This document shows, piece after piece, positions 25,602 through 34,101 of a stretch of 64,000 bases of DNA. Made by a program: the position numbers and the translations under genes. Location of the stretch: contig NZ_CM125436.1 of assembly GCF_052072235.1 (NCBI RefSeq), positions 5,574,001 through 5,638,000 on the forward strand, read 5' to 3'. The notes beneath the pieces were generated by a model. That model searched no databases. It saw only the letters and a list, made by a program, of their open reading frames with translations, and had not been told where the DNA came from. Origin of the DNA: Brevibacillus_D fluminis_A. Its GTDB lineage: Bacteria > Bacillota > Bacilli > Brevibacillales > Brevibacillaceae. Position 1 is the first letter of the stretch; each line of letters begins with the position of its first letter.

Positions 25602-26618
25602 TTAACTTTTGAGCATTTTTCCGTAGTTTTCTAACGCAACCCCTTGATAGAAGTATTTCACGATCTGCTCGGCGCTCTTGCCCGCCTTGGCCATTCCGTT
25701 CGCCCCCCACTGGCTCATCCCTACGCCGTGACCATAGCCGCTCGTGGTGATTTCCACGCCATTGCTTTTCAGCTGCATGGTAAATGCGGTTGAGTTCAGC
25801 CCCAGTCGCTCCCTTAATTCCCGCCCGGTAAACTCCTTGTCGCCGACACGCACTTTCCCTACGCGTTTGCCCGTCGTCTCGCTGAGAACGGTGTACCACC
25901 TGCCGCCATTTCCTTGCATCGCTGGCGTATCGAGCCGCACCCCGAGCTTTTGTTCGAAATCCGCCAGCGGAATCGTCGTTTTTTGCAAATATCGCGGCGA
26001 TTCACTGTCCCAAGGACTCGGCACGCTTTTGAGGTAAGGAATTTTCTCCGCCCAGTATTCATCCGCATTTTCGGTAAAACCATTGCTCGTCGAAAAAAAC
26101 GTCGCGTCGATCGGCTTGCCGTCATAGGTCAGCACTTCTCCCGCTGTCGCCAGCACAGCCTGCTGAATCTTTTTGCTTTTCCAGGCGTATTGCTCTCCCC
26201 AGCGCTCCCGCTGCTGTTTATCGTCGATAAAGGCTTGATGCTGAACGGTATCCAACACCACCGCCCCCTTCGGCACATCGTTGAACGCTCCTTCCTGCAG
26301 ACGTCTGACGATGTAGGTCCGTGCGGCAAGCGCCTGTGCCTTCAATGCTTCCAGCTCGAATTCCGCCGGCATTTCGGCCGCCACCACGCCTTCGATATAC
26401 GATTCGATGGGAAGCGTTTCGATCGTTTTGGTCGCAGTTCGGTATACGTTGATGGGAATCTGGGATGCTGCGTTGATCGCAAGCGGAGTCGCCTGCGGAT
26501 TGGCAGTCTTGGGCGTGGGTGCAAATGAAGGGGCGTACTTGACGAGAAGGGCCGGAAGGGCGACGATCACAAGCGGAATCGCAACTAGAAGAACAATCAG
26601 ATAGTTTCGCATGCGCAT
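25602..26618 (-). CDS. spoIID: Stage II sporulation protein D (SpoIID), lytic transglycosylase
   Basis: 338 residues from ATG 26618 (MRMRNYLIVLLVAIPLVIVA), with GGGGAGG ten bases upstream; the longer frame start lacks a site. One N-terminal membrane helix is followed by the SpoIID/LytB domain (about 65-335): PIESYIEGVVAAEMPAEFELEALKAQALAARTY (read in parts) holds the catalytic Glu in VVAAEMP, and the C terminus has TSGYGHGVGMSQWGANGMA. It cleaves glycan strands during engulfment with SpoIIP and SpoIIM. The position between murA and spoIIQ matches other Bacillales, apart from two inserted genes. Confidence 0.93.
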   Translation of the reverse strand: MRMRNYLIVLLVAIPLVIVALPALLVKYAPSFAPTPKTANPQATPLAINAASQIPINVYRTATKTIETLPIESYIEGVVAAEMPAEFELEALKAQALAARTYIVRRLQEGAFNDVPKGAVVLDTVQHQAFIDDKQQRERWGEQYAWKSKKIQQAVLATAGEVLTYDGKPIDATFFSTSNGFTENADEYWAEKIPYLKSVPSPWDSESPRYLQKTTIPLADFEQKLGVRLDTPAMQGNGGRWYTVLSETTGKRVGKVRVGDKEFTGRELRERLGLNSTAFTMQLKSNGVEITTSGYGHGVGMSQWGANGMAKAGKSAEQIVKYFYQGVALENYGKMLKS

Positions 26619-26664
26619 ATGCAAAAATCCTCCCCGGTGCGTACTGGACAACTTAGACGATTAC

Positions 26665-26693
26665 AGTCTATGTCCGCGTCGGGGAGGATAGAA
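26665..26693 (-). promoter_or_regulatory. Candidate sigma-E promoter of spoIID
   Basis: Minus-strand -10 CATAGACT (26665-26672) differs from CATACAHT at one position. The -35 TTCTATC (26687-26693) is weaker; the spacer is 14 bases. Confidence 0.45.
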
Positions 26694-26722
26694 CGATAGA
26701 AACGAATTGCTATGTTTGCAAA

Positions 26723-27901
26723 TTAAGAGAGGCGAGAGACAAAGCGGCCGATCCGCTCCATCGCTCTCTCCAGCTGTTCAAGCGAGGTCGCATACGAGCA
26801 GCGGATATGACCATAGCCGCTTTCACCGAATACATCACCCGGCACAACCGCCACTTTCTCCTCCATCAGCAGTTGCTCGGCGAAATCAGCGGCAGACAGG
26901 CCCGTCGATTTGACGGAAGGGAATGCATAGAAAGCGCCCTCCGGTTCGTGGCAGGCAAGACCCACTTGCTTGAACGCATGCACGATATAGTTGCGGCGCT
27001 GGCGATAGCTCTCTACCATCCGGTCCACTTCGCCTTGGCCGTTTTTCATGGCTTCAAGCGCAGCCATCTGTGCCATTGTCGGCGCACACAGCATGGTGTA
27101 CTGGTGGATTTTGAGCATTCCTGCCAGCAGGTCAGGCGAGGCACAGACATAGCCCAGGCGCCAGCCGGTCATCGCAAACGCCTTGGAGAATCCGGAAATC
27201 AGAATTGTGCGGTCCTTCATCCCCGGCAGGGCAGCAAAGCTATAGTGGGAGCTGTCATACGTAAGCTCCGCATAAATCTCGTCGGAAATGACAAGAAGAT
27301 CATGTTTTTCCAGGATCGGCGTAATTTTGAGCCATTCGTCCTTGCTCATCGTACTGCCGGTCGGGTTATTCGGATAGCAGAAAATCACGGCTTTGGTGCG
27401 GGAAGTGATTTTGGCCGACAGCTCTTCCGGAGTCAGCTTGAAGCTGTTTTCCGCTGTTGTCGTCAAAAAGACAGGGACGCCGCCCGCCAGTCTCACGATC
27501 GGTTCATAGGAGACATAGCACGGCTCGACGATCAGCACCTCATCGCCAGGATTCAGCACCGCGCGCAAGGCGATGTCGATCGCTTCCGAAGCGCCTACCG
27601 TGACCAAAATCTCCGTTTCCGGATGATAGGACACTTGATAACGCGTTTCGAGATACGTGTTGATTTCTCTGCGAAGCTCGAGCAGGCCGGCGTTTGATGT
27701 GTATGCCGTATGGCCGCGCTCCAGCGAGGAGATGGATGCTTCGCGGAAACGCCACGGCGTGACGAAATCCGGTTCGCCCACACCGAGGGAAATTACCCCT
27801 TCCATCGAAGCCGCCAAATCAAAAAAACGGCGGATTCCCGACGGCTTCAGTTCGGCGACTGTCTTTGCTAGTCTTGTATTGGTTGCTGTCGCTTGCTTCA
27901 T
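26723..27901 (-). CDS. PLP-dependent aminotransferase (class I, AspB/PatA-like)
   Basis: 392 residues. Fold-type I aminotransferase: GVGEPDFVTPWRFREA near the N terminus, CYPNNPTGSTMSKDE (about 176-190), VISDEIYAELTYD (about 205-217), the PLP Lys in ISGFSKAFAMTGWRLGY (about 233-249) and the substrate-binding Arg near GYGHIRCSYA. The substrate is not clear; the family includes PatA-like N-acetyl-diaminopimelate and aspartate or aromatic enzymes. I chose ATG 27901, whose A is the last base of the upstream regulator's TGA; GTG one codon earlier is also possible. The overlap with the Lrp-type gene implies translational coupling. Confidence 0.88.
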   Translation of the reverse strand: MKQATATNTRLAKTVAELKPSGIRRFFDLAASMEGVISLGVGEPDFVTPWRFREASISSLERGHTAYTSNAGLLELRREINTYLETRYQVSYHPETEILVTVGASEAIDIALRAVLNPGDEVLIVEPCYVSYEPIVRLAGGVPVFLTTTAENSFKLTPEELSAKITSRTKAVIFCYPNNPTGSTMSKDEWLKITPILEKHDLLVISDEIYAELTYDSSHYSFAALPGMKDRTILISGFSKAFAMTGWRLGYVCASPDLLAGMLKIHQYTMLCAPTMAQMAALEAMKNGQGEVDRMVESYRQRRNYIVHAFKQVGLACHEPEGAFYAFPSVKSTGLSAADFAEQLLMEEKVAVVPGDVFGESGYGHIRCSYATSLEQLERAMERIGRFVSRLS

Positions 27902-28403
27902 CACGGGGTCACCACCATCCGATGGTCGTCATCGCGCTCCTCGAACGAGATGCCATCATGTTTGTATCGTTTTAAAATAAAGTGTGTGGCTGTGGAAATG
28001 ACCCCTTCAAAAGTAGCCAGTTTCTGCGAAACGAAATCCGCTACTTCGCGCATCGATTTGCCTTCCATCACGACAGACAAGTCGTAATTGGCGCCAGACA
28101 TCAGATAGACCGCCTCCACCTCGGGAAAACGGGAGATTCGCTCCGCCACTTCGTTAAAGCCCACTTCGCGCTTCGGCGCTACTTTTACATCGATCATTGC
28201 CGTTACAAACGGATTGTCATTGACGCGTTCCCAGTTTACCAGGGCCGGAAATTTGACGATGATCTTCTCGTCGATCAACCGCTTGATTTCGTCCGCTACC
28301 TCTTCCGCTGCAACGCCCAATAGCGTCCCCATTTGTTCGTTGGTCAGACGGCTGTCTTCCTCTAACAAACGCAGGAGCTCTCTTTGTTTCTCTCTGTTCA
28401 CAA
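27901..28403 (-). CDS. Lrp/AsnC family transcription regulator
   Basis: About 166 residues. N-terminal winged helix (about 1-55: LLRLLEEDSRLTNEQMGTLLGV, read in parts) and a C-terminal RAM effector domain (about 70-145: VTAMIDVKVAPKREVGFNEVAE and AVYLMSGANYDLSVVMEGK). I chose GTG 28403 (MNREKQRELL) because AAGGGAG lies eight bases upstream; ATGs at 28419 and 28431 lack usable sites. It overlaps the aminotransferase start by one base, so it probably senses an amino acid handled by that enzyme. The pair sits between murA and spoIID, where B. subtilis has neither. Confidence 0.85.
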
Positions 28404-28453
28404 GCCCCACTCCCTTCATTTTCTCCCCCATGATACCACACCGATTCTAAAAA

Positions 28454-28481
28454 AGAAAAAGACTTCCTGGGTGGAAGTCTT
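28454..28481 (-). terminator. Terminator after murA, stem entering the stop codon
   Basis: AAGACTTCC (28459-28467) and GGAAGTCTT (28473-28481) form a 9-bp stem with a 5-base loop. On the minus strand a T-rich run follows. The stem begins inside the murA stop codon. Confidence 0.85.
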
Positions 28482-29811
28482 AGGCAAAATTCGGTGATAG
28501 ATTTACTTTTATGGGCTGATGCTTCGCTTCCATTTCCAATGCCGACTGCTTTTCGACGTTGATTCGCTCCACGTCCGCCCCCAGCTTTTGAAGCTTCTCC
28601 GTAAAGTTGACATAGCCACGGTCCAGATGGTGCAGACCGAAAACCTCCGTGTCTCCTTCCGCGATTAAGCCAGCGAGGACCAATGCCGCACCTGCGCGCA
28701 AATCGGTTGCCGTTACTTTGCTTCCCGTCAGCTTCACGCCGCCTTCCACAATCGCACTGCGGCCCTCGATTTTGATATTGGCGCTCATGCGGCGGAATTC
28801 TTCCACGTGCATAAAGCGGTTTTCAAAAACCGTTTCCGTCACGATGCTTGTCCCTTCCGAGGCCAACAGCAACGCCATCATCTGCGATTGCATATCCGTC
28901 GGGAAACCCGGGTGCGGCAGCGTTTTGACGTCCACCGTCTTCAGCGGCCCTTTGCGCCAAACGCGAATGCCGTTTTCCTGCTCATCGATACCGACGCCCA
29001 TTTCGCGCAGCTTGGCCGAAACGGATTTCACATGGTCACAAATTGCGCCTTCAATGAACACGTCGCCGCCTGTAATCGCAGCGGCAATCATGAACGTTCC
29101 CGCTTCGATCCGGTCAGGAATCACGTAGTGAACACAGCCGCGCATGCGCTCCACGCCTTCGATCCGAATGGAGCCTGTCCCTGCGCCGCGAATTTTGGCA
29201 CCCATGCCGTTGAGGAAATTCGCCAGATCCACAATCTCCGGCTCTTCCGCAGCGTTTTCAATTACGGTCGTTCCATCCGCCAATGCAGCGGCCATCATGA
29301 TGTTTTCCGTAGCGCCTACACTTGGAATGTCCAAATAGATTTTGGCGCCCTTCAGACGGCCATCTACCGTCGCCTCAATAAAGCCCTGTCCGATCTCGAT
29401 CTTGGCGCCCATTGCCTCGAACCCTTTCAGGTGCTGGTCAATCGGGCGTGTTCCAATTGCACAACCTCCAGGCAATGCCACCCGCGCTCTGCCTTTTCGG
29501 GCAAGCAGTGGTCCCATGACCAAAAACGATGCGCGCATCTTGCGAACCAGATCATAGGAGGCTTCAATGCCCTTCAAACCGGTCGCGTCAACTGTCAACG
29601 TTTCATTATCATATGTAACGTTTACCTGTAGTGATCGTAACAATTCACATATGGTATGGACATCATCCAAACCAGGAACTTCATGAATCAGGCATGTGCC
29701 CTCTTCAGCCAATATCGATGCCGCAATAATGGGAAGAACTGCGTTTTTTGCGCCCGATACTTTCACATTTCCCGCTAATGCCCTACCACCGCGGACAACG
29801 ATTTTATCCAA
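28480..29811 (-). CDS. murA: UDP-N-acetylglucosamine 1-carboxyvinyltransferase MurA
   Basis: 443 residues. It transfers enolpyruvate from PEP to UDP-GlcNAc, the first committed step of peptidoglycan synthesis. Evidence is the N-terminal VRGGRALAGNVKVSGAKNA with the active-site Lys/Asn pair (about 4-22), the catalytic Cys in ALPGGCAIGTRPID (about residue 116), and FPTDMQSQMMALLLASEGTS (about 301-320). The length is slightly above the usual 420-430 because of a C-terminal tail (KHQPIKVNLSPN). The gene follows ywmB by 25 bases, as in B. subtilis, where this copy is murAA. The terminator directly after it separates it from the Lrp-type gene. Confidence 0.95.
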   Translation of the reverse strand: MDKIVVRGGRALAGNVKVSGAKNAVLPIIAASILAEEGTCLIHEVPGLDDVHTICELLRSLQVNVTYDNETLTVDATGLKGIEASYDLVRKMRASFLVMGPLLARKGRARVALPGGCAIGTRPIDQHLKGFEAMGAKIEIGQGFIEATVDGRLKGAKIYLDIPSVGATENIMMAAALADGTTVIENAAEEPEIVDLANFLNGMGAKIRGAGTGSIRIEGVERMRGCVHYVIPDRIEAGTFMIAAAITGGDVFIEGAICDHVKSVSAKLREMGVGIDEQENGIRVWRKGPLKTVDVKTLPHPGFPTDMQSQMMALLLASEGTSIVTETVFENRFMHVEEFRRMSANIKIEGRSAIVEGGVKLTGSKVTATDLRAGAALVLAGLIAEGDTEVFGLHHLDRGYVNFTEKLQKLGADVERINVEKQSALEMEAKHQPIKVNLSPNFA

Positions 29812-29836
29812 TGTGTACCCCTCCGCGTGCCAATGC

Positions 29837-30586
29837 TTAATATTCCGCTGTAATAATGGGGGTCCCGACCGTGAATCGAGTCAGTTTTTGCTCGACGTCA
29901 CGATGGGCAGCCACCTGCAGATTCATTTTTTGATTATGAGAAAGAATTGCTTGATCCCACAAGCGAGTATAACCGGAAATACTGACTACCGTTTCGTCTT
30001 TGAGACGCTCGATCTCGCTTGCCTGGAGGGAGCGGAATATGGAAAATATCCGTTCCTCCTGCTGATCAACACTCAGTGTATCATTGTATATTCCGGCAAT
30101 ACAAGTGCTAATTTGCGGAATCAAGGCTTGTCTTTGCAACAGTTTGATGACGTTTTGCTGTTTGTTCACTATATCTTGTAAATGGTTGCGTTTTCCCTTG
30201 ACTGTCACCACAAGATATGCGTCCAGCTTCCCAGTATTGGGAACACCCACCAGCCGATATTGCAGCTCCTGGGCCGCAAAAACCGCGGTATTCTGGTAAA
30301 CAAACACACCGTTTTCCTTTTCTACTGCTGGGTCGGGCGAAATCTGCAAGGCAGCCGCCCACGCTTCATTTTGCTCCGCTAGTGCTTTGGCACCAGTGAG
30401 TTTTGGCAAGGTTACCGACATGCGGACAGTCGCGTCCGTCACTGCGATGCTGTTTTGCTCAAGTTTTTCCGTGATGCTTGCAACTGCCTCCGCTTCCTGC
30501 GTCTTCGCAGAAACGTTTCCGTAATAAGCCACCGCCGAAACCAGACAAACAAACAGCAAGCCGTACGTCCGCCAACCTCTCCTCAT
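29837..30586 (-). CDS. ywmB: YwmB-family exported protein
   Basis: 249 residues from ATG 30586 (MRRGWRTYGLLFVCLVSAVA), with GGGGAGG at the right spacing; the frame opens five codons earlier inside that site. A signal anchor (about 8-24) is followed by an alpha/beta domain with GYTRLWDQAILSHNQKMNLQ near the C terminus. The family is annotated TATA-box binding-like only by fold similarity, and no DNA-binding role is established for the secreted protein. Position directly before murA agrees with B. subtilis ywmB. Confidence 0.8.
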   Translation of the reverse strand: MRRGWRTYGLLFVCLVSAVAYYGNVSAKTQEAEAVASITEKLEQNSIAVTDATVRMSVTLPKLTGAKALAEQNEAWAAALQISPDPAVEKENGVFVYQNTAVFAAQELQYRLVGVPNTGKLDAYLVVTVKGKRNHLQDIVNKQQNVIKLLQRQALIPQISTCIAGIYNDTLSVDQQEERIFSIFRSLQASEIERLKDETVVSISGYTRLWDQAILSHNQKMNLQVAAHRDVEQKLTRFTVGTPIITAEY

Positions 30587-30676
30587 TTGGTACCTCCCCA
30601 TTTCAACACGCTTTTTCTATGTAAGCATAGTTTGCACAAAATACTGGAGGGATATACCAAATTTAACCTGTCGTTT

Positions 30677-30907
30677 TTAGAACAAGTCCCGCAGCAAAAG
30701 GGATGAAGCGAGATATTCCATCAGAAACCGCGCCACACCGCTGCCGATCACGATGGAGAGCAGGATCTGGAGCAGCTTGGCCTGTGCGCTGTTCGCTTTT
30801 TTCACAAACAGATCAAAGCGAAAAGACTGCAAAGCCCACCAGCTCGCCGCGATGCAGATAATGGAGACGATGATGTTGAGCAGACCAGTCGTTGCGAGAG
30901 AACCCAT
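30677..30907 (-). CDS. ywzB: DUF1146 small membrane protein (YwzB-like)
   Basis: 76 residues with two membrane helices (about 7-25 and 43-65). They flank a short basic loop (SFRFDLFVKKANSAQAKLLQ), the conserved part of DUF1146. ATG 30907 follows AAAGGAGGTGG. It lies before ywmB and after nuoN, which agrees with the order seen in related bacilli. Function unknown. Confidence 0.82.
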   Translation of the reverse strand: MGSLATTGLLNIIVSIICIAASWWALQSFRFDLFVKKANSAQAKLLQILLSIVIGSGVARFLMEYLASSLLLRDLF

Positions 30908-30943
30908 GATTCCACCTCCTTTTTACGTTGGTTCCTGCGAAGA

Positions 30944-30980
30944 AAAAAGGGAGGCGTCTGCGCCATCCCTTTTCTTTTTT
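30944..30980 (-). terminator. Terminator of the nuo operon
   Basis: AAAAAAGGGAGGCG (30945-30956) pairs with CGCCATCCCTTTT with one bulge. On the minus strand a six-T run follows. It closes the nuo transcript ahead of ywzB. Confidence 0.85.
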
Positions 30981-31014
30981 CCGCAACCTTCTTTTCATTT
31001 TTTCCGCCATTCGC

Positions 31015-32544
31015 TTATTTGCTTGGCATCTGCAACCCGCCGAAATTAAAATTCGGATTGAAGTGCGTATGCAAGAAATCAAGCGCCACGCCAGGAACGA
31101 TCCCAAAAACGATGGTCGCCAGGACAGCGATCACGATGACCACGCCTGCGGTACCCGGCACCTTCAGCTTGGCTTCCGTCAAGCCTGGGCGCATGTACAT
31201 TTGGCGGATGAACCCAAAGTAATAAAAATACGATATCACACTGGTCGCGATCATGATACCCGAAAGCACGTAGCTGCTGTGGAAAATCGCGCTCATGAAC
31301 AGATAAAATTTGCCGAAAAATCCGATGCTGATCGGAATCCCCGCCAGCGACAAGAGGAAGAAGGTCATCGCAATCGCCACGAACGGCGCGCGATGGTACA
31401 GACCGGCAAACGCCTTGATGTCCTCTGTCTTCTGGTCTTTCGACACAATCATGATCACGGCGAATGCCCCAAAGCTGACCAAAAGATAAGCAAAGAGATA
31501 GAACAGGCTTTGCTCAAAGAAAAGCTGTGTCAGCGTCACAAACGGAACCAGAAGATAGCCGGCTTGCGCCACGCCCGAGTAAGCCATCATTCGCTTCACG
31601 TTCGTCTGGCGCAGCGCCATCGTATTCCCGATGATCATGGAGAGTCCGGCGATAATCGACAGATACCAGCTCATCTCCGACAAAAAGACGCGCTCGCCAT
31701 TCGGACCGACCAAACCGATGTAAGCCGTGAACAAGAAACGGAACACCAGGGCAAACCCGGCTGCTTTGGAGACAACCGCCAGGAATGCGGTCACCGGCGT
31801 CGGAGCGCCTTGATACACGTCAGGCGTCCACAGATGGTTCGGCACGACGGAAATTTTGAATGCCAGGCCGGCCACGATGAAGACAAACGAAAGAATGACC
31901 AGGAAGCTGTAGCCCGATGCATACGCCTCCGTTACCCGCTTCGAGATCTCAACCAGGTTGGTCGCCCCTGTCAAACCGTACAGGTACGACATCCCGAACA
32001 GCGTGACAGCGGTGGCGATCCCGCCGGAAACGACATATTTCATCGCCGATTCGTTGCTTTGAATCGACTTCTTCCGCAAACCGACCAGGACGTAGGACGA
32101 CAGCGAGAGCAATTCGAGCCCGACGAACAACGTGATCATGTCAGCGGAAGACGCCATCACCATCGCCCCGAGCAAGCCTGTCAGCAGCAAGTAGTAATAT
32201 TCGCTCTGATGGCTGACCTCATCGTTGTCCCGATTATTGGCAAGCGAGAGCAGCAAGGTGAACGCCATACCGCCCAAAAAGATGAGCTTGAAAGCATTGC
32301 CGAAATGATCAATGAGGAGCATGTCGGCCATGTAAGACACCGGATCTTTGACCGTCATCACATTATGGATGACAAAATATCCGGCAAGCAAAACGCCGAT
32401 GAGAGACAGCCAGCCGATCAACGACCGTTTGACATGCTTCCCTAAAAAGAGATCCAGCAGCGACAGCACTGTCGCAAAGCCGAGCACCGTGAATTCAGGC
32501 AGAAGGTAGCTCCAGTTATATGAAAAAATCGTATTCGCGCCCAT
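31015..32544 (-). CDS. nuoN: NADH-quinone oxidoreductase subunit N
   Basis: 509 residues, about 14 membrane helices. One of three antiporter-like proton-pumping subunits of complex I. Shows VGLELLSLSSYVLVG (conserved Glu in helix 5, about 120) and a Lys-bearing FKISVVPNHLWTPDVYQGAPTPVTAF (read in parts, about 225-250). ATG 32544 lies four bases after the nuoM stop, and its GGGGGG ribosome site overlaps that stop. Last gene of the operon. Confidence 0.94.
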   Translation of the reverse strand: MGANTIFSYNWSYLLPEFTVLGFATVLSLLDLFLGKHVKRSLIGWLSLIGVLLAGYFVIHNVMTVKDPVSYMADMLLIDHFGNAFKLIFLGGMAFTLLLSLANNRDNDEVSHQSEYYYLLLTGLLGAMVMASSADMITLFVGLELLSLSSYVLVGLRKKSIQSNESAMKYVVSGGIATAVTLFGMSYLYGLTGATNLVEISKRVTEAYASGYSFLVILSFVFIVAGLAFKISVVPNHLWTPDVYQGAPTPVTAFLAVVSKAAGFALVFRFLFTAYIGLVGPNGERVFLSEMSWYLSIIAGLSMIIGNTMALRQTNVKRMMAYSGVAQAGYLLVPFVTLTQLFFEQSLFYLFAYLLVSFGAFAVIMIVSKDQKTEDIKAFAGLYHRAPFVAIAMTFFLLSLAGIPISIGFFGKFYLFMSAIFHSSYVLSGIMIATSVISYFYYFGFIRQMYMRPGLTEAKLKVPGTAGVVIVIAVLATIVFGIVPGVALDFLHTHFNPNFNFGGLQMPSK

Positions 32545-32547
32545 CGC

Positions 32548-34101
32548 TTACCCCCCTATCCCGGTGACGATTGGGACAATTGTTTTCAACGTTTGCTGCA
32601 GCGGGTCTGCCAGCACAGCCGGGTAAATCCCGATCAGAAGGATGAAGCCGAGCAGGATGACCATCGGAATGACTTCCATCGGCTGTGCATCAGCAGCGCC
32701 TTTCAACCGTTCTGCCGTCGGTCCGAAAGTGGTTTTGAGCACAGCGCGCAGCAGGTAGACTGCCGTCAAAATAATCCCCAGCGCTCCGATTGCCGCGATG
32801 ACCGGCATCGAACCGAACAAGCCGAGGAAAGCAAGGAATTCGCTGATGAAGCCGGACATGCCTGGCAAGCCCAGCGACGCCATCGCGACCGTCAAAAAGA
32901 TACCGCTGGCAAATGGCATTGATTTGGCCATGCCGCCCAGCTCGCTGATCGTCGAGGTGCCGACCCGCTCCCAGATCACCCCGATGAGGAAGAACATCAG
33001 CGCAGAGATGAAACCGTGCGAGACAACCTGGAAGATCGCTCCCTGGAAGCCGATTGTATTCATCGCCGCGAACCCGAGCAGGACGATCCCCATGTGGCTG
33101 ATACTGGAGTAGGCCATGACCATTTTCATGTCCTTCTGTACAAAAGCGAGCACAGCGCCGTACAAAATGTTGATCACACCCAGCACAGCCATCCACGTCG
33201 CGAATTGATAGGCTTGTTCCGGAAAGAAACCGATTCCCATGCGCAGCAAACCGTACGCGCCCATTTTCAGCAAGATCCCGGAGTGGATCATCACGATCGC
33301 TGGCGGAGCCTGCACGTGAACCTTGAGCATCCACGTATGGAACGGGAAGATCGGAAGCTTGATGCCAAAAGCGATGAAAAGTGCAAGGAACAGCCCGAAT
33401 TTAAAACTTTCCGGTAGCTGTGCCAGCATCTGATTGTTCGGAGACGTGAGCGCTTCCGTCAACTGGCTCATATTCATCGTCGGGTTGCCATCGACTCCCG
33501 GAATGGTCAGATAGATAATCAGGAACGCGATCAGCATGATGGCCGATCCGACCCCGTTATAAATCAGGAATTTGTTCGCCGCTTTTTCGCGTTCGCCATA
33601 TCCCCAAATACCGATCAAAAAGAACATCGGCACAAGCGTCAGCTCAAAGAAGATGAAAAACTGGAACAGGTTTTGCGAAGCGAATACGCCAAACATCCCG
33701 ATCAACAGCACATTGAACAAAATGAAGTATTCCTTGAGGCGCTTCTTCATGCTCCAGGAAGCCACAGCGGAAAGCGTCGCGATAACTGCCGTCAGGACGA
33801 TCAGCGGCATCGACAACCCGTCGACTCCCATCTCATACCCGATCTTGAACTCGAACACTTGCCCCGCCTGATCCGTGCCGACCGGAATGGAAATCCAGTC
33901 ATGGTGCTCCGCAAACTGCATGCCTGACTGCTGATAATGAAAATTGGCAAACAGCATCATCGACATGATAAGCGGCAAAAGCGTTCCGAGAATCCCAATC
34001 TGTTTGATTACGCCGCCCTGCTGCTTCGGAATGAACGCCAGGACGATAATCGCCAGAAGCGGCGAAAACGTAATCAACGATAGCAGCATATTATTTCCCA
34101 A
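32548..34101 (-). CDS. nuoM: NADH-quinone oxidoreductase subunit M
   Basis: About 517 residues, antiporter-like proton channel subunit. Motifs: FFELTLVPMFFLIGIWG with the pump Glu (about 140-155), FPFHTWMLKVHVQAPPAIVMIHSGILLKMGAYGLLR (read in parts, about 245-280) with the conserved Lys. I chose TTG 34101 because a perfect AAAGGAGGT lies seven to eight bases upstream. The GTG at 34110 is inside that site, and the first ATG (34089) is too far. The start overlaps the end of nuoL by 11 bases, so the two are translationally coupled. Confidence 0.92.
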   Translation of the reverse strand: MGNNMLLSLITFSPLLAIIVLAFIPKQQGGVIKQIGILGTLLPLIMSMMLFANFHYQQSGMQFAEHHDWISIPVGTDQAGQVFEFKIGYEMGVDGLSMPLIVLTAVIATLSAVASWSMKKRLKEYFILFNVLLIGMFGVFASQNLFQFFIFFELTLVPMFFLIGIWGYGEREKAANKFLIYNGVGSAIMLIAFLIIYLTIPGVDGNPTMNMSQLTEALTSPNNQMLAQLPESFKFGLFLALFIAFGIKLPIFPFHTWMLKVHVQAPPAIVMIHSGILLKMGAYGLLRMGIGFFPEQAYQFATWMAVLGVINILYGAVLAFVQKDMKMVMAYSSISHMGIVLLGFAAMNTIGFQGAIFQVVSHGFISALMFFLIGVIWERVGTSTISELGGMAKSMPFASGIFLTVAMASLGLPGMSGFISEFLAFLGLFGSMPVIAAIGALGIILTAVYLLRAVLKTTFGPTAERLKGAADAQPMEVIPMVILLGFILLIGIYPAVLADPLQQTLKTIVPIVTGIGG

